Positions 33,595-46,520 are shown, counted from the stretch's first letter. The stretch: DNA of 64,000 nt from Turritopsis dohrnii (GCA_027922465.2 BQMF02000012.1:1984001-2048000), one strand, 5' to 3'. Translations and numbers: made by a program. The notes: generated by a model not told the origin, from the sequence alone.

Positions 33595-35735
33595 TCAACG
33601 AAACCTTGCTGTTTCACATTTCCGATGAGCGCTTTTGGTAGCACCAAGGTCTCCAACAATTATAGGTACGAACACAAATTTAAATTCGGGATACATAATT
33701 TGCATAGCACGAAGAAGTGGGCCATAATGACCTCCTTTTTCCTGTATCTTTTTTGATACGTTAACGTCATCCGGCCAGCTTACCTCTACAACCCCAGCCG
33801 ACACATTTGTTAAAAAAACTCTGCGAAAGAGTGCATTTCTTTACAAATATGCACACAGTTTCAATAAAAGTGCTCTCCGTCGCAGTGATGTTTCGACGAT
33901 TTTGCCCACTGGGACGTGGCAGGTTTTATCGCCTTTGTTCCATACTAGCATATCAAGTTTGTTGTGTGGGACAATGGCAGGGGTTTTCTCCGATACAAAC
34001 GTAATTTTGCATTCCTTGTTATCTCTCCTCCGGATCTTCTCATAGACATATTTTGCAACGATATCATGTCTGACCGGCAAGTAGTAGAGAGACGACATTT
34101 TCGGACAACTGCTGATGACGTGTGCAGTGTCTTCAATTTGGGTCTTACAAAGTCTGTAGTAGTTGTAGGTTGTTTTTTGGGTTTCTTCTGTAAATAAGAT
34201 CTTTTGTACCAATTTCCTCTTCTTGTATTGCACAGGCGTAGGCTTCAAAATAAGATGTTGTGTATTTATTGGTTATCCACTCCTTGAAAGCACTTTGGTC
34301 AATTTGCTGGTCAGCAGATACTTTTCGCTGGATGTAACCATGAAGCATGAAGTCGCTTATTTTCGTAATTTCTTTTGTTTATTTTTCAAAACGTTTTGGA
34401 GATACCTTTGGCTTATTACCCTAGGTGTCACATTCTGATCATCATCAATATCAGCATGCTGTAATAGTTCTTTTCCAACTCGCACAACCTTTCCTTCCTC
34501 ATGGAGGTTTACACAATCGATGTATTTGTTCCGTTTGATATTTTGACGAAGATGTTGTCGAATTGAGATGATTTTCGTTTCGTATGTGATTTGTATTGAT
34601 TTCAGTCCAATGCCACCTTTCTTTTTTTGTACATAAAGACGATCAACGACAGAATTCCTATGGAAGCTGTTAATCATACAGAATATTTTTCGTGTTCTAA
34701 CGTCAATCTGCTCAAGCTCTGTCCAGTCGAGGAGACCAAATGTCGGTACTATCACAGGTACAGCATAGGCATTGTGAGCTATGTGTTTGTGGTATCCAGA
34801 GAGTTCACTTTCCCATATCCTTTTCACACGTCTCAGGTACTCTTTTTTTACATGTTCTTTGTTGATTGGTCCAACATATCCGAGATTTTCGTTTTGGCCA
34901 AGATACTTATACGATTCACCTTCCTCAACAGGATGTATGGTTACGTTATTTATTGATAAAGGTTCATTAGTTTCAACGATCTATCCATTCTCGATCTTGA
35001 GGTATACACATTTTGACAAACCGAATTTCATATCGATGTCGTTGGAAAACTCATTGACTTTGTCTAGTAAACATTTCATTTGGTTAATGTTCGTTGAAAA
35101 CATTTTCCAATCATCGATGAAACATAGGTTGGTGATGTTCTGTTCACGGTTACCATTCGGTCCCATTTTGTATCCATTGAGTTTGTTGAGAAGACATGAC
35201 AAAGGTTTAAGACAAAGGATGAACAGTATTACAGACAAGCTGTCTCCTTGGAAAATCCCACGTAGGTATTTAATTGAATCAGTAATGATAACAGTTTGGT
35301 CTGTTTGTGGGCACACGTTGGTGGACCATTTTTTCATGAGATTTTCGAGAGCCTCTATGATAATCTGAGGTACTTTTGCAACTTTTAATGCTTTAATGAG
35401 CCATCGGTGCGTTATGCTGTCAAATGCCTTTTGGTAATCCAGCCACATTGTAATAATCGATCTTCTGTTGTTTTTGACATCCTCCATAACAGTCTCGTTA
35501 ATGAGAAGTTCATCCCCACACATCCTTCTTGCCACCTCCTTGTTACGATGTTATTGGATTCACAGTGATGTCGAACGAACCGGTTGAGACATGACGTATA
35601 TAGTTTCAACAGAATGTTTTGTAATGCAATTGGACGGTAATTTTTAGGATCTTTGGTGTCCTTGTTTTTTGACAAAAGGGTTGTTTTCGCTTCTGCCATC
35701 CATTCACGAATCTCAATATTTCCGTTGAGTGCTTC
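33595..35735 (-). pseudogene. R2-like (REL-endonuclease group) LINE, RT and C-terminal domain, broken into five frames
   Basis: From 5' to 3' on the minus strand: NYRPIALQNILLKLYTSCLN (35640-35580), then MWLDYQKAFDSITHRW, GIFQGDSLSVILFILCL, catalytic FIDDWKMFS and DIDMKFGLSKC (35450-35000). Next come NAYAVPVIVPTFGLLDWTEL and VDRLYVQKKKGGIGL (34780-34600), a CHxxC-like CKTQIEDTAHVISSC (about 34140), and the last block WPDDVNVSKKIQEKGGHYGP with FVFVPIIVGDLG (33780-33640). These match a LINE type with a PDVNV...K...YGPL...YP...VPIVxGxLG C-terminus, usually grouped with R2/NeSL-like elements that have restriction-like endonucleases. The frames are separated by shifts and stops. The 5' end of the RT lies inside tandem unit 1 of the array to the right. 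Confidence 0.75.
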
Positions 35736-38700
35736 ATTTCAAATCATTTTTTCATGAATATTTTCATTGGTGCCACACAATTGGACAGCTGTTTGAACAC
35801 TAATTTCATAATGTTGTATTGTATTGTATTGTTCAACACCATTATCATTCAAAATCATTCAAATTTCAAGAATGTTATTGTTAGTCTTTCATACTTCATC
35901 TGCTTTTGCAGAAATCTTTCTGCCCGTAAGGGCATCTTATTTCATCATGAATCGGGCTGCAGACAAGAAAAAGAGTTACGATTTTGTTACAGTGTGGTGG
36001 AGTGAAGCTAAACGGAACTAATTATTGGCAAATATTGCCTAATTTTACTAACGAAGAGATGCATTTTCGGCTGATGTAAATCGAGAAAAATTTGGCTCAC
36101 TTACATCAGATTTATCGGGCGTAATATATTTCAAAGTAGGCTGAATTTTTCATGTGATGTGGAGTGATTTGCAAAAACAGGTTTGCATTGCATCCCAAAG
36201 ACTCTGTGTATCACTACTTATTTAGTAATGACCTTTCAGTTGACCTTAAATATTCAGACATGTTTCCAAGTACGTTTCTACTAATAGTCAGGTAGCTACT
36301 TGCAAAAAAAATTGGAAATGAGAGGGACAATGAATCGGACTCCCAAAGGTCTGAAAAAGTCGGTCTGATTTAATGGGAGTCTGACTTATCGGAACTCCAA
36401 CTTAAGTCAGACTCTGCTTATTTAGTCTGAGGGGCAAAAGGTTTTAGTCCGACTTAAACAAAACCCCGACTTAAACGGTGTCCGACTTAACGGGGTTGTA
36501 CTGTATTTCTAACTTGTTGAGAAGTGCATTAATACAATTTTGTGAATTCAATTTATATTGTCAATGGGATTATTTGAACGGTTTTTATGTTTGAATTGCT
36601 AACACTCTCCCACACAAGTTGCGACTTACCTCTAGATCCCAGCCGCCACTGGCAAGTTTAGTAGGAATAGATTCATATTGTGTTATGTTGATTTAAGTTA
36701 TATACATTGTAATTTTTATCTTCTTGTTATCCTGTTAACTGTTATGGATTAAAATCTTTGAAATGCCCAAGTTTTTCCTGCTCCTACTAATCCAAGTTAT
36801 GAACAAAATTTGAAAGGTTTGCACAAAGAACAATTTGAAGGTCCTGATATTAAATTGGCTGTTACTTTTGCAGATTTGAACATAAATAAACAAGGTTTTC
36901 AGTTTTTTAACAAGTTTGACCTATTTTAAAGCATTTGGTTGTAACAGATTTAATAGTGTTGAGATAAATACAATTGTAAAAGTCTTCAATCCATACAGCT
37001 TCTTTTTTCAAATGATTTTGGTTCACTTTTAGCAAATATCATTTTATTCTCCATGTGAACCATAAGTGATACTTTGGGAATTGTGATAGACCTGCTCTCA
37101 CATAAGCAACACAAAAAGAACGGATAGTCCTTCAGATATCTTGAAAATTAGGCTCAAGCAATTTCCTCTAAGCCAGATGCGGAAATTGTTCAAGCCATGA
37201 GGCTTCTTGTTAATATTGATTATCAAATCAGAGAATATTTTTTAATTGTCGGTGGGTTATTAAATTTTTGTTGTAAAGCAGCCCAATTTGATTTTAAAAC
37301 GTCACTAAGATTGTATTCTTTCAAACATATACAGTGTGTTTCAAAAATAAGGCTACCCAAAAAATTATTGACTGTAGCGTTTGCCATAATTGTTAAAATA
37401 AGAAAAGTTTTATACCACAAGAAAGAGAAAGAGAAGGGCTGTTACTGTTACCTTAAGGGAAGAAATCGTCTCGGGAAGAAATTTTTGCGGAATTAAATTT
37501 TGCGGTTGAGAAGGTAAAAATGGCCGATTTTTGTGTGAATTTAATTTCGCGATTGACAAATTCTAATGTGTTTCGAGGAATTAAATTTCACGGTTTTCGA
37601 TTTTCAAACAAATGCTTAAAAGAAAAAATGCCTCATTTTTTGCGTTGTGAATCGTTTGTTTTTTTATTATTTAACAAAGGGGGGAAAAATAAATTTTTGC
37701 GGAATTAAATTTGGCAATTTCGTCCATTTAGGTAATACTTGTTTAACCCAAACTAAAAGGAACAAATTTGATATTTTTGATAATTAATAATTAATAATTT
37801 AAATATTTTCTGGCCTCTTTAGAATAAGTATGTTTTCTTTTGTGTTTTTAAAAAATCTCCGTTCATCTAAATTATGAACACTTAAATGCTGTTTCTTCAG
37901 AACTTTGAGAACTTTGAGAACCGGTTGAGACATGACGTATATAGTTTCAACAGAATGTTTTGTAATGCAATTGGACGGTAATTTTTAGGATCTTTGGTGT
38001 CCTTGTTTTTTGACAAAAGGGTTGTTTTCGCTTCTGCCATCCATTCAGGAATCTCAATATTTCCGTTGAGTGCTTCATTTCAAATCATTTTTTCATGAAC
38101 ATTTTCATTGGTGCCACACAATTGGACAGCTGTTTGAACACTAATTTCATAATGTTGTATTGTATTGTATTGTTCAACACCATTCAATCATTCAAAATCA
38201 TTCAAATTTCAAGAATGTTATTGTTAGTCTTTCATACTTCATCTGCTTTTGCAGAAATCTTTCTGCCCGTAAGGGCATCTTATTTCATCATGAATCGGGC
38301 TGCAGACAAGAAAAAGAGTTACGATTTTGTTACAGTGTGGTGGAGTGAAGCTAAACGGAACTAATTATTGGCAAATATTGCCTAATTTTACTAACGAAGA
38401 GATGCATTTTCGGCTGATGTAAATCGAGAAAAATTTGGCTCACTTACATCAGATTTATCGGGCGTAATATATTTCAAAGTAGGCTGAATTTTTCATGTGA
38501 TGTGGAGTGATTTGCAAAAACAGGTTTGCATTGCATCCCAAAGACTGTGTATCACTACTTATTTAGTAATGACCTTTCAGTTGACCTTAAATATTCAGAC
38601 ATGTTTCCAAGTACGTTTCTACTAATAGTCAGGTAGCTACTTGCAAAAAAAATTGGAAATGAGAGGGACAATGAATCGGACTCCCAAAGGTCTGAAAAAG

Positions 38701-41700
38701 TCGGTCTGATTTAATGGGAGTCTGACTTATCGGAACTCCAACTTAAGTCAGACTCTGCTTATTTAGTCTGAGGGGCAAAAGGTTTTAGTCCGACTTAAAC
38801 AAAACCCCGACTTAAACGGTGTCCGACTTAACGGGGTTGTACTGTATTTCTAACTTGTTGAGAAGTGCATTAATACAATTTTGTGAATTCAATTTATATT
38901 GTCAATGGGATTATTTGAACGGTTTTTATGTTTGAATTGCTAACACTCTCCCACACAAGTTGCGACTTACCTCTAGATCCCAGCCGCCACTGGCAAGTTT
39001 AGTAGGAATAGATTCATATTGTGTTATGTTGATTTAAGTTATATACATTGTAATTTTTATCTTCTTGTTATCCTGTTAACTGTTATGGATTAAAATCTTT
39101 GAAATGCCCAAGTTTTTCCTGCTCCTACTAATCCAAGTTATGAACAAAATTTGAAAGGTTTGCACAAAGAACAATTTGAAGGTCCTGATATTAAATTGGC
39201 TGTTACTTTTGCAGATTTGAACATAAATAAACAAGGTTTTCAGTTTTTTAACAAGTTTGACCTATTTTAAAGCATTTGGTTGTAACAGATTTAATAGTGT
39301 TGAGATAAATACAATTGTAAAAGTCTTCAATCCATACAGCTTCTTTTTTCAAATGATTTTGGTTCACTTTTAGCAAATATCATTTTATTCTCCATGTGAA
39401 CCATAAGTGATACTTTGGGAATTGTGATAGACCTGCTCTCACATAAGCAACACAAAAAGAACGGATAGTCCTTCAGATATCTTGAAAATTAGGCTCAAGC
39501 AATTTCCTCTAAGCCAGATGCGGAAATTGTTCAAGCCATGAGGCTTCTTGTTAATATTGATTATCAAATCAGAGAATATTTTTTAATTGTCGGTGGGTTA
39601 TTAAATTTTTGTTGTAAAGCAGCCCAATTTGATTTTAAAACGTCACTAAGATTGTATTCTTTCAAACATATACAGTGTGTTTCAAAAATAAGGCTACCAA
39701 AAAAATTATTGACTGTAGCGTTTGCCATAATTGTTAAAATAAGAAAAGTTTTATACCACAAGAAAGAGAAAGAGAAAGGCTGTTACTGTTACCTTAAGGG
39801 AAGAAATCGTCTCGGGAAGAAATTTTTGCGGAATTAAATTTTGCGGTTGAGAAGGTAAAAATGGCCGATTTTTGTGTGAATTTAATTTCGCGATCGACAA
39901 ATTCTAATGTGTTTCGAGGAATTAAATTTCACGGTTTTCGATTTTCAAACAAATGCTTAAAAGAAAAAATGCCTCATTTTTTGCGTTGTGAATCGTTTGT
40001 TTTTTTATTATTTAACAAAGGGGGGAAAAATAAATTTTTGCGGAATTAAATTTGGCAATTTCGTCCATTTAGGTAATACTTGTTTAACCCAAACTAAAAG
40101 GAACAAATTTGATATTTTTGATAATTAATAATTAATAATTTAAATATTTTCTGGCCTCTTTAGAATAAGTATGTTTTCTTTTGTGTTTTTAAAAAATCTC
40201 CGTTCATCTAAATTATGAACACTTAAATGCTGTTTCTTCAGAACTTTGAGAACTTTGAGAACCGGTTGAGACATGACGTATATAGTTTCAACAGAATGTT
40301 TTGTAATGCAATTGGACGGTAATTTTTAGGATCTTTGGTGTCCTTGTTTTTTGACAAAAGGGTTGTTTTCGCTTCTGCCATCCATTCAGGAATCTCAATA
40401 TTTCCGTTGAGTGCTTCATTTCAAATCATTTTTTCATGAACATTTTCATTGGTGCCACACAATTGGACAGCTGTTTGAACACTAATTTCATAATGTTGTA
40501 TTGTATTGTATTGTTCAACACCATTCAATCATTCAAAATCATTCAAATTTCAAGAATGTTATTGTTAGTCTTTCATACTTCATCTGCTTTTGCAGAAATC
40601 TTTCTGCCGGTAAGGGCATCTTATTTCATCATGAATCGGGCTGCAGACAAGAAAAAGAGTTACGATTTTGTTACAGTGTGGTGGAGTGAAGCTAAACGGA
40701 ACTAATTATTGGCAAATATTGCCTAATTTTACTAACGAAGAGATGCATTTTCGGCTGATGTAAATCGAGAAAAATTTGGCTCACTTACATCAGATTTATC
40801 GGGCGTAATATATTTCAAAGTAGGCTGAATTTTTCATGTGATGTGGAGTGATTTGCAAAAACAGGTTTGCATTGCATCCCAAAGACTGTGTATCACTACT
40901 TATTTAGTAATGACCTTTCAGTTGACCTTAAATATTCAGACATGTTTCCAAGTACGTTTCTACTAATAGTCAGGTAGCTACTTGCAAAAAAAATTGGAAA
41001 TGAGAGGGACAATGAATCGGACTCCCAAAGGTCTGAAAAAGTCGGTCTGATTTAATGGGAGTCTGACTTATCGGAACTCCAACTTAAGTCAGACTCTGCT
41101 TATTTAGTCTGAGGGGCAAAAGGTTTTAGTCCGACTTAAACAAAACCCCGACTTAAACGGTGTCCGACTTAACGGGGTTGTACTGTATTTCTAACTTGTT
41201 GAGAAGTGCATTAATACAATTTTGTGAATTCAATTTATATTGTCAATGGGATTATTTGAACGGTTTTTATGTTTGAATTGCTAACACTCTCCCACACAAG
41301 TTGCGACTTACCTCTAGATCCCAGCCGCCACTGGCAAGTTTAGTAGGAATAGATTCATATTGTGTTATGTTGATTTAAGTTATATACATTGTAATTTTTA
41401 TCTTCTTGTTATCCTGTTAACTGTTATGGATTAAAATCTTTGAAATGCCCAAGTTTTTCCTGCTCCTACTAATCCAAGTTATGAACAAAATTTGAAAGGT
41501 TTGCACAAAGAACAATTTGAAGGTCCTGATATTAAATTGGCTGTTACTTTTGCAGATTTGAACATAAATAAACAAGGTTTTCAGTTTTTTAACAAGTTTG
41601 ACCTATTTTAAAGCATTTGGTTGTAACAGATTTAATAGTGTTGAGATAAATACAATTGTAAAAGTCTTCAATCCATACAGCTTCTTTTTTCAAATGATTT

Positions 41701-42592
41701 TGGTTCACTTTTAGCAAATATCATTTTATTCTCCATGTGAACCATAAGTGATACTTTGGGAATTGTGATAGACCTGCTCTCACATAAGCAACACAAAAAG
41801 AACGGATAGTCCTTCAGATATCTTGAAAATTAGGCTCAAGCAATTTCCTCTAAGCCAGATGCGGAAATTGTTCAAGCCATGAGGCTTCTTGTTAATATTG
41901 ATTATCAAATCAGAGAATATTTTTTAATTGTCGGTGGGTTATTAAATTTTTGTTGTAAAGCAGCCCAATTTGATTTTAAAACGTCACTAAGATTGTATTC
42001 TTTCAAACATATACAGTGTGTTTCAAAAATAAGGCTACCAAAAAAATTATTGACTGTAGCGTTTGCCATAATTGTTAAAATAAGAAAAGTTTTATACCAC
42101 AAGAAAGAGAAAGAGAAAGGCTGTTACTGTTACCTTAAGGGAAGAAATCGTCTCGGGAAGAAATTTTTGCGGAATTAAATTTTGCGGTTGAGAAGGTAAA
42201 AATGGCCGATTTTTGTGTGAATTTAATTTCGCGATCGACAAATTCTAATGTGTTTCGAGGAATTAAATTTCACGGTTTTCGATTTTCAAACAAATGCTTA
42301 AAAGAAAAAATGCCTCATTTTTTGCGTTGTGAATCGTTTGTTTTTTTATTATTTAACAAAGGGGGGAAAAATAAATTTTTGCGGAATTAAATTTGGCAAT
42401 TTCGTCCATTTAGGTAATACTTGTTTAACCCAAACTAAAAGGAACAAATTTGATATTTTTGATAATTAATAATTAATAATTTAAATATTTTCTGGCCTCT
42501 TTAGAATAAGTATGTTTTCTTTTGTGTTTTTAAAAAATCTCCGTTCATCTAAATTATGAACACTTAAATGCTGTTTCTTCAGAACTTTGAGA
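35577..42592. repeat. Tandem array: three copies of a 2341-bp unit, almost identical
   Basis: Units at 35577-37917, 37918-40258 and 40259-42592 (the last a few bases short). Copies differ at only a handful of positions (for example CACGAATC/CAGGAATC, ATTATCATTC/ATTCAATCATTC, one TC dinucleotide near 36205, GATTGAC/GATCGAC). Unit 2/3 junctions read AGAACTTTGAGAACTTTGAG-AACCGG, suggesting short-homology joining at GAAC. Each unit contains an orphan piece of R2-like RT (minus strand), the hAT-like MITE (36511-36655 in unit 1), a TIR-like CCGACTTAACGGGG...TACTGTA end, and a CAGTGTGTTTC terminus. An open stretch at about 36771-36923 (PSYEQNLKGLHKEQFEGPDI...) is unidentified. Units 2 and 3 resemble each other more than unit 1. 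Confidence 0.9.
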
Positions 42593-42735
42593 TTTGCAGC
42601 ATATAATATATATAAACCTGGTCGATACACAGTACACTTGGTAAAAGAATAAGTAAAGTTATTCAATCATGTGCGATAAGAAACACCTTCACAGAGGAAA
42701 ATGGGAGTTGCGTGCCGTTCATGGAAAGCAAAATA

Positions 42736-43362
42736 CAGTGGAACCTTCTTAAAGCAGGCACTTACGGGAGCAGAAATTTTGTCCGCTTTAGAGAGGTGTC
42801 TGCCTTGGAGAGGTTTTGCTTATTTTGGCCAGAAACTCGGAAAAATTCTAGTTGGGAATCCATTAGGCATGCCCCTATTACCCTTTATGATTGCCCAGTT
42901 AAGCAAAGAAACATTCATGAAAGGAAATTTTACCTAAAATAAACATGTTAAAAACCGTTAGGACTGAAAATGATTGCAAAGCTGCGCATCTTTGGGAAAT
43001 TCAAAGTTGAAAAAAAACCCCCAAAAAACACTTAAAAACAAGAAAACATCGTAAACAGATGCTTAGGAAAAAAGAAAAAAAAAAGAAATGCAATGCTAAA
43101 TTTTGATATACTAGTCGAAATTTATCGATGTCCGTTTTATAGAGGTAAATTTAGGGGGAATTGTCGTGCGGGACCTGAAAAAATGTCTGCTTTAAAGAGG
43201 TGTCCGCTTTAGACTGTCTGCTTTGCGGAGGTTTATTTTTAAGAGTTTATTAAAGATTCTTTCGGGACAAAATTTTTTGTCCGTCTTAGGGAGGTGTCTG
43301 CTTTAGATAACTCGTACTATTCTCTCGGTCCTGTAGGGGTTCGAGTTATCGGGATTCTACTG
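42736..43362. mobile_element. pogo-like MITE, TA target site
   Basis: Ends CAGTGGAACCTTCTTAAAGC and GAGTTATCGGGATTCTACTG, with TA on both flanks (42734-42735, 43363-43364). Subterminal GTCCGCTTTAGAGAGGTGTC and related copies (42780, 43185, 43290) repeat in both ends. The termini are less similar to each other than in the MITE at 16078. Two short overlapping ORFs at 42701-42942 lie across its left end and are not considered genes. Confidence 0.6.
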
Positions 43363-43364
43363 TA

Positions 43365-45220
43365 TTTACATAGAAAACCGTGTGCAGTATTGCTTCCTCC
43401 TACTTCGGTTTGGGAGCATCCGTAAATGACTGCAAGTTGGCTACGTGCAACCATGTCATTCCTGCTAAATTGCTGTCGTTTGGGGTAAAACTTCTTGTAC
43501 AGAGAGAATGATGAACCTCAATTTGACCATAGTTAAAAGAAGGATAGTTAATAGAAGAGTTAAATATGGTTTGACTAGTGTTTAGTAAAGACATGAAATC
43601 CTGAGTCTTTCGGCAGGGTTGTTAATTCCGATATGTGGAAGCAGACTGGAATGTGAAAGCAAATTAAATATGCATGTTTTATATACGTATGTATATAACA
43701 AAGAAAATTCACTGATCAACAAACACGATCAACAAACTTCAGTGTTCTTAACTTTTATCTTACAACATAATTCTTGTATTCTACGCGTTCGAAACTAAAA
43801 ATATAACAGAAGATTAGATACATCTTTTTATATTAAGAAGTTTTTGCAATAAAATCTAAGGAACATAAGTTCCGACGCAGGCCCAGCGGAGGCGCTGCGG
43901 CTGCTGCGGTCATCGCCGCACCACTTTTTTCCTGTCAAGATAACAGTTATTTTCTTCAAAAAGTGCATTTTTTTGTAAGTCAAACTGTTCACTCTGTATG
44001 GTATAGAAATAGGTAATTTATTTAAGGGCGAAGAAGAGGGTGCGAGTATTTCTCATTTTAATTACTTTGTACACTAATATGAAGATCGGACTGATGGTTT
44101 GATCCTGATAGGTGTCGCTAATGAATTTGTAGGTGGATCAGAGCACCGTGTAACAATATTCTGAAAGTTTGAAAGCATTGACACGAAAAGTTCTCAGACT
44201 CTCATGAAAAGCATATCAACTCAAGTATCTTTTATTTTTAGTTGGATTTGGTACACAAATATTGTAAAATAACTTACCTTAGTAGAAAAATGTTATTTTC
44301 ATTTTCTTATAAAATATGAAAGAAAACTTTTATTCGTAAAATGTCACCAAATGTTTTTAATTACCTTAGAACTGAAGACACAAGAATAAAATCACTTACT
44401 GCTTATATCACACCATTCTACCCATTATCAGAGAGATAAATTTCGTAAGCTCTTCTCGAAATACTAATTAAAGAAAGTCTTTTAAATTTCATTTTTTCAA
44501 AGGATTAGTCAAGGAAAACCTTTTTCAAATATTTAATCATTTACAAAACATTTAGTCACTATTCCCCGACATGGTATCATGTGAAATCGCTCCACAGTTC
44601 TTTCATTTAAAATGTGTTTTAGAGTTGTTTTTGGAGACTTAAAAACTTAAAATTTTCTTCGTCGCCCAACCGGTGGGCGATATTATTCCACTGCCTAATA
44701 TTAGCGGGATTCGGAAAAATCATATTTCGTTTACACGAACCTATTTTTCAATAGATTTGTAGGGAATTATATACAACTTAGTAGAGTTGTTCGTGAATTT
44801 TTCCCTACAAAGTCATTAGAAACTTCACATCAACACTTCAAATAAGCGTGCAAAGTAATGATGTTTCTTGTGATACAACAAAAGGCTTTAAATCTCTGAA
44901 GGACCGTTTTAGTAGAACAGTTTCAAATTAATTCTCACAAGTAATTGATTTTTTTCGTGTAACAGGCTCGTCGAGTTTACGAATCTCCCTAATATTGAAC
45001 ATTAGGCCGCACCACTTTCAAAATGCTTTCGCCCGGCCTGCGGCGACGTTCTTAAAACGTTTTACTAAATATAAAATATATAAGATAAGATAAGATATAA
45101 GAATAAAGTATTTACTACTTAAAAATGTTTTGCGTAACTACGGATTTTATTAATCAAGTTCTCATACGTTTGTTTAGCTTCTATAAAAAATTATAGAAAT
45201 ATATTATATATATATTATAT
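43365..45220. other. No gene; diffuse inverted repeat at about 44657-45060
   Basis: CGTCGCCCAACCGGTGGGCG...CCTAATATTAGCGGGATTCG (44657-44715) faces an imperfect inverse CGAATCTCCCTAATATTGAA...GGCCTGCGGCGACG (44981-45053), with TCGTTTACACGAACC / GGCTCG...ACACGAAA between them. This looks like an eroded hairpin MITE. A GC-rich GCGGAGGCGCTGCGGCTGCT lies at about 43884. No coding frame of note. Confidence 0.45.
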
Positions 45221-45266
45221 ATTAAAAAGAGAATAACGAGAAGTTTCATTTTGATTATTATTCAAT

Positions 45267-45303
45267 TCAATATTTCGTTCTGCATCCGCAGAACATCGTC
45301 AGG
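45267..45303 (-). ncRNA. Hammerhead-ribozyme-like core in Penelope arm
   Basis: Minus strand reads CTGACGA, then U, GTTCTGC-GGAT-GCAGAAC (perfect 7-bp stem II with tetraloop), then GAAA, followed by ATATTGAATTGAATA that could form a short stem III. CUGANGA...GAAA is the invariant hammerhead core, and hammerheads are known in Penelope-like terminal repeats. The expected stem I and cleavage dinucleotide are not convincing, so activity is doubtful. The mirrored arm (45806-45835, plus strand) has the same core with one G-U in stem II. Confidence 0.4.
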
Positions 45304-45368
45304 AACGTTTAACTGGATCATGAAGACATTACATTGTTAACGAAAATTATTTGTGACGTATGACGTCA

Positions 45369-45857
45369 TTAATAAAGTTTTAGCCGGTACGCATCTTTTT
45401 GAATATTCAAGTCCGGTTTATGTTCTTTTATGAATAACGATTCGCTAATTTTTCTTTTGAATGCAGATTTGTAATTTTTTCCTAATATTTTAAAGTCTTC
45501 TAACCAAACTCTGTGGTGGTTTGTGTTGTCAGCATGCTTCAGCAGGTGTGATTTTTTATCGGATTTGTTGTGTTGTATGACGCGTTTTTGTAATCTACAA
45601 CTAGTTTGACCGATGTAATGGGAGCGACAAGTAGGTTCAGGACATTGTGCGTGATAAACGATGTTGTGTTGGTGTGCTGAATGTGTTTCATCTTTGATTT
45701 GAAATTTCGAACTTAGTTTTTTGGTGTTGTAGATGATGCGTATTTTGTTTGTCGAACATTTACCAATAATGTTTTTCATTTTCTTCACGATCCAGTTAAA
45801 CGTTCCTGACGATGTTCTGCGGATGCAGAGCGAAATATTGAATTGAATAACAATCAA
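45369..45857 (-). pseudogene. Penelope GIY-YIG endonuclease domain, truncated
   Basis: The frame contains KIRIIYNTKKLSSKFQIKD, CPEPTCRSHYIGQTSCRLQK (GIY-YIG-like core, YIG + R), SHLLKHADNTNHHRVW and ESLFIKEHKPDLNIQ. The last is the usual C-terminal E...LNxQ end of GIY-YIG domains in Penelope proteins. The RT is entirely missing; the start codon lies within the inverted arm and has no support as a translation start. It is a different lineage from the element in gene B (CICGEKYVGETKR there). Confidence 0.75.
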
Positions 45858-46196
45858 AATGAAACTTCTCGTTATTCTCTTTTTAATAAAGCTTTACGCC
45901 CTGAAGAATATCTTCAAATATATTATATACAATTACGATGATATTAACAGTAAATATCAGCCTAGCACTTCAAACATGAAACACAAAATATGCATTCGAT
46001 AGCAAACGCAAAAACGTAGCGATGAAGAAGCGTAGTAGTGAAAATTTGCCACATTGTTTGAATTACTCCCTGTTAACTCGTGAAATCGTTAACAAAATTT
46101 TCCTATAATAAAGTTTTCTTGTAAAGATAAACGTATTCTTATAGATCACAAAATGTAATCACAAAAATGCGTACTTGCAACGAACGTATCCAAAAT

Positions 46197-46520
46197 TCAA
46201 AGTTTTTTAACCTCAAAACCACAATGTTCCGGTAGGACGTTTTTCGGAAACTCTTCCATGTATCCGGGTATGAAAAAGTATTCCTTTGCATTATCTTGGT
46301 TAAAGAAAAAATAAGTCATCTTGAAAGGAACCCAGTGAACGCCCAAACTTTCGAGACATATAATTCTATGATTTCCTTCTGTCAAATACGCTCGTTGGGT
46401 TTTCTTGCTGACAGCCAGGATCAGCGGTTCTTTGATGCCATTCGCCTTCATATCATTTCCGAGCGATTTCATGTATCTTTCGTTATCATCGTGTTTGTGG
46501 TAGACGTTTCTGTCAAATAC
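46197..46520 (-). CDS. ParB/sulfiredoxin-like domain exon
   Basis: The open frame ends at a stop at 46197. The readable domain is NDMKANGIKEPLILAVS followed by AYLTEGNHRIICLESLGVHW, with the EGNHRI-type motif of ParB/Srx-like N-terminal nuclease folds (ligand-binding GxxR/H region). It is preceded by VYHKHDDNERYMKSL and an acceptor-like TTTGACAG near 46522, so it is probably a last exon of the minus-strand gene upstream (46895-50220). The splice phase with that gene could not be reconciled, so linkage is not proven. ParB-like folds are bacterial partition/nuclease domains; in animals they occur sporadically. Role here unknown. Confidence 0.5.
   Translation of the reverse strand, partial: VFDRNVYHKHDDNERYMKSLGNDMKANGIKEPLILAVSKKTQRAYLTEGNHRIICLESLGVHWVPFKMTYFFFNQDNAKEYFFIPGYMEEFPKNVLPEHCGFEVKKL

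Larger units (their letters stand above)
45221..45887 (-). mobile_element. Penelope-like 3' fragment with ~100-bp inverted terminal arms
   Basis: Bases 45221-45320 (ATTAAAAAGAGAATAACGAG ... AACTGGATCA) reappear reverse-complemented at 45789-45887 with only a couple of differences. Between them, on the minus strand, lies a Penelope endonuclease frame. Inverted partial LTR-like arms around a 5'-truncated coding region are typical of Penelope-like insertions. The arms carry a hammerhead-like core. Confidence 0.75.

Noticed and set aside
34627..35368. Plus-strand ORFs of 109 and 195 codons
   Set aside because: Shadows of the R2-like RT on the minus strand, which has conserved motifs.
37197..42390. 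ORFs of 99, 89 and 62 codons repeated three times in the array
   Set aside because: Their recurrence reflects the tandem duplication, not coding conservation; they run across MITE ends.
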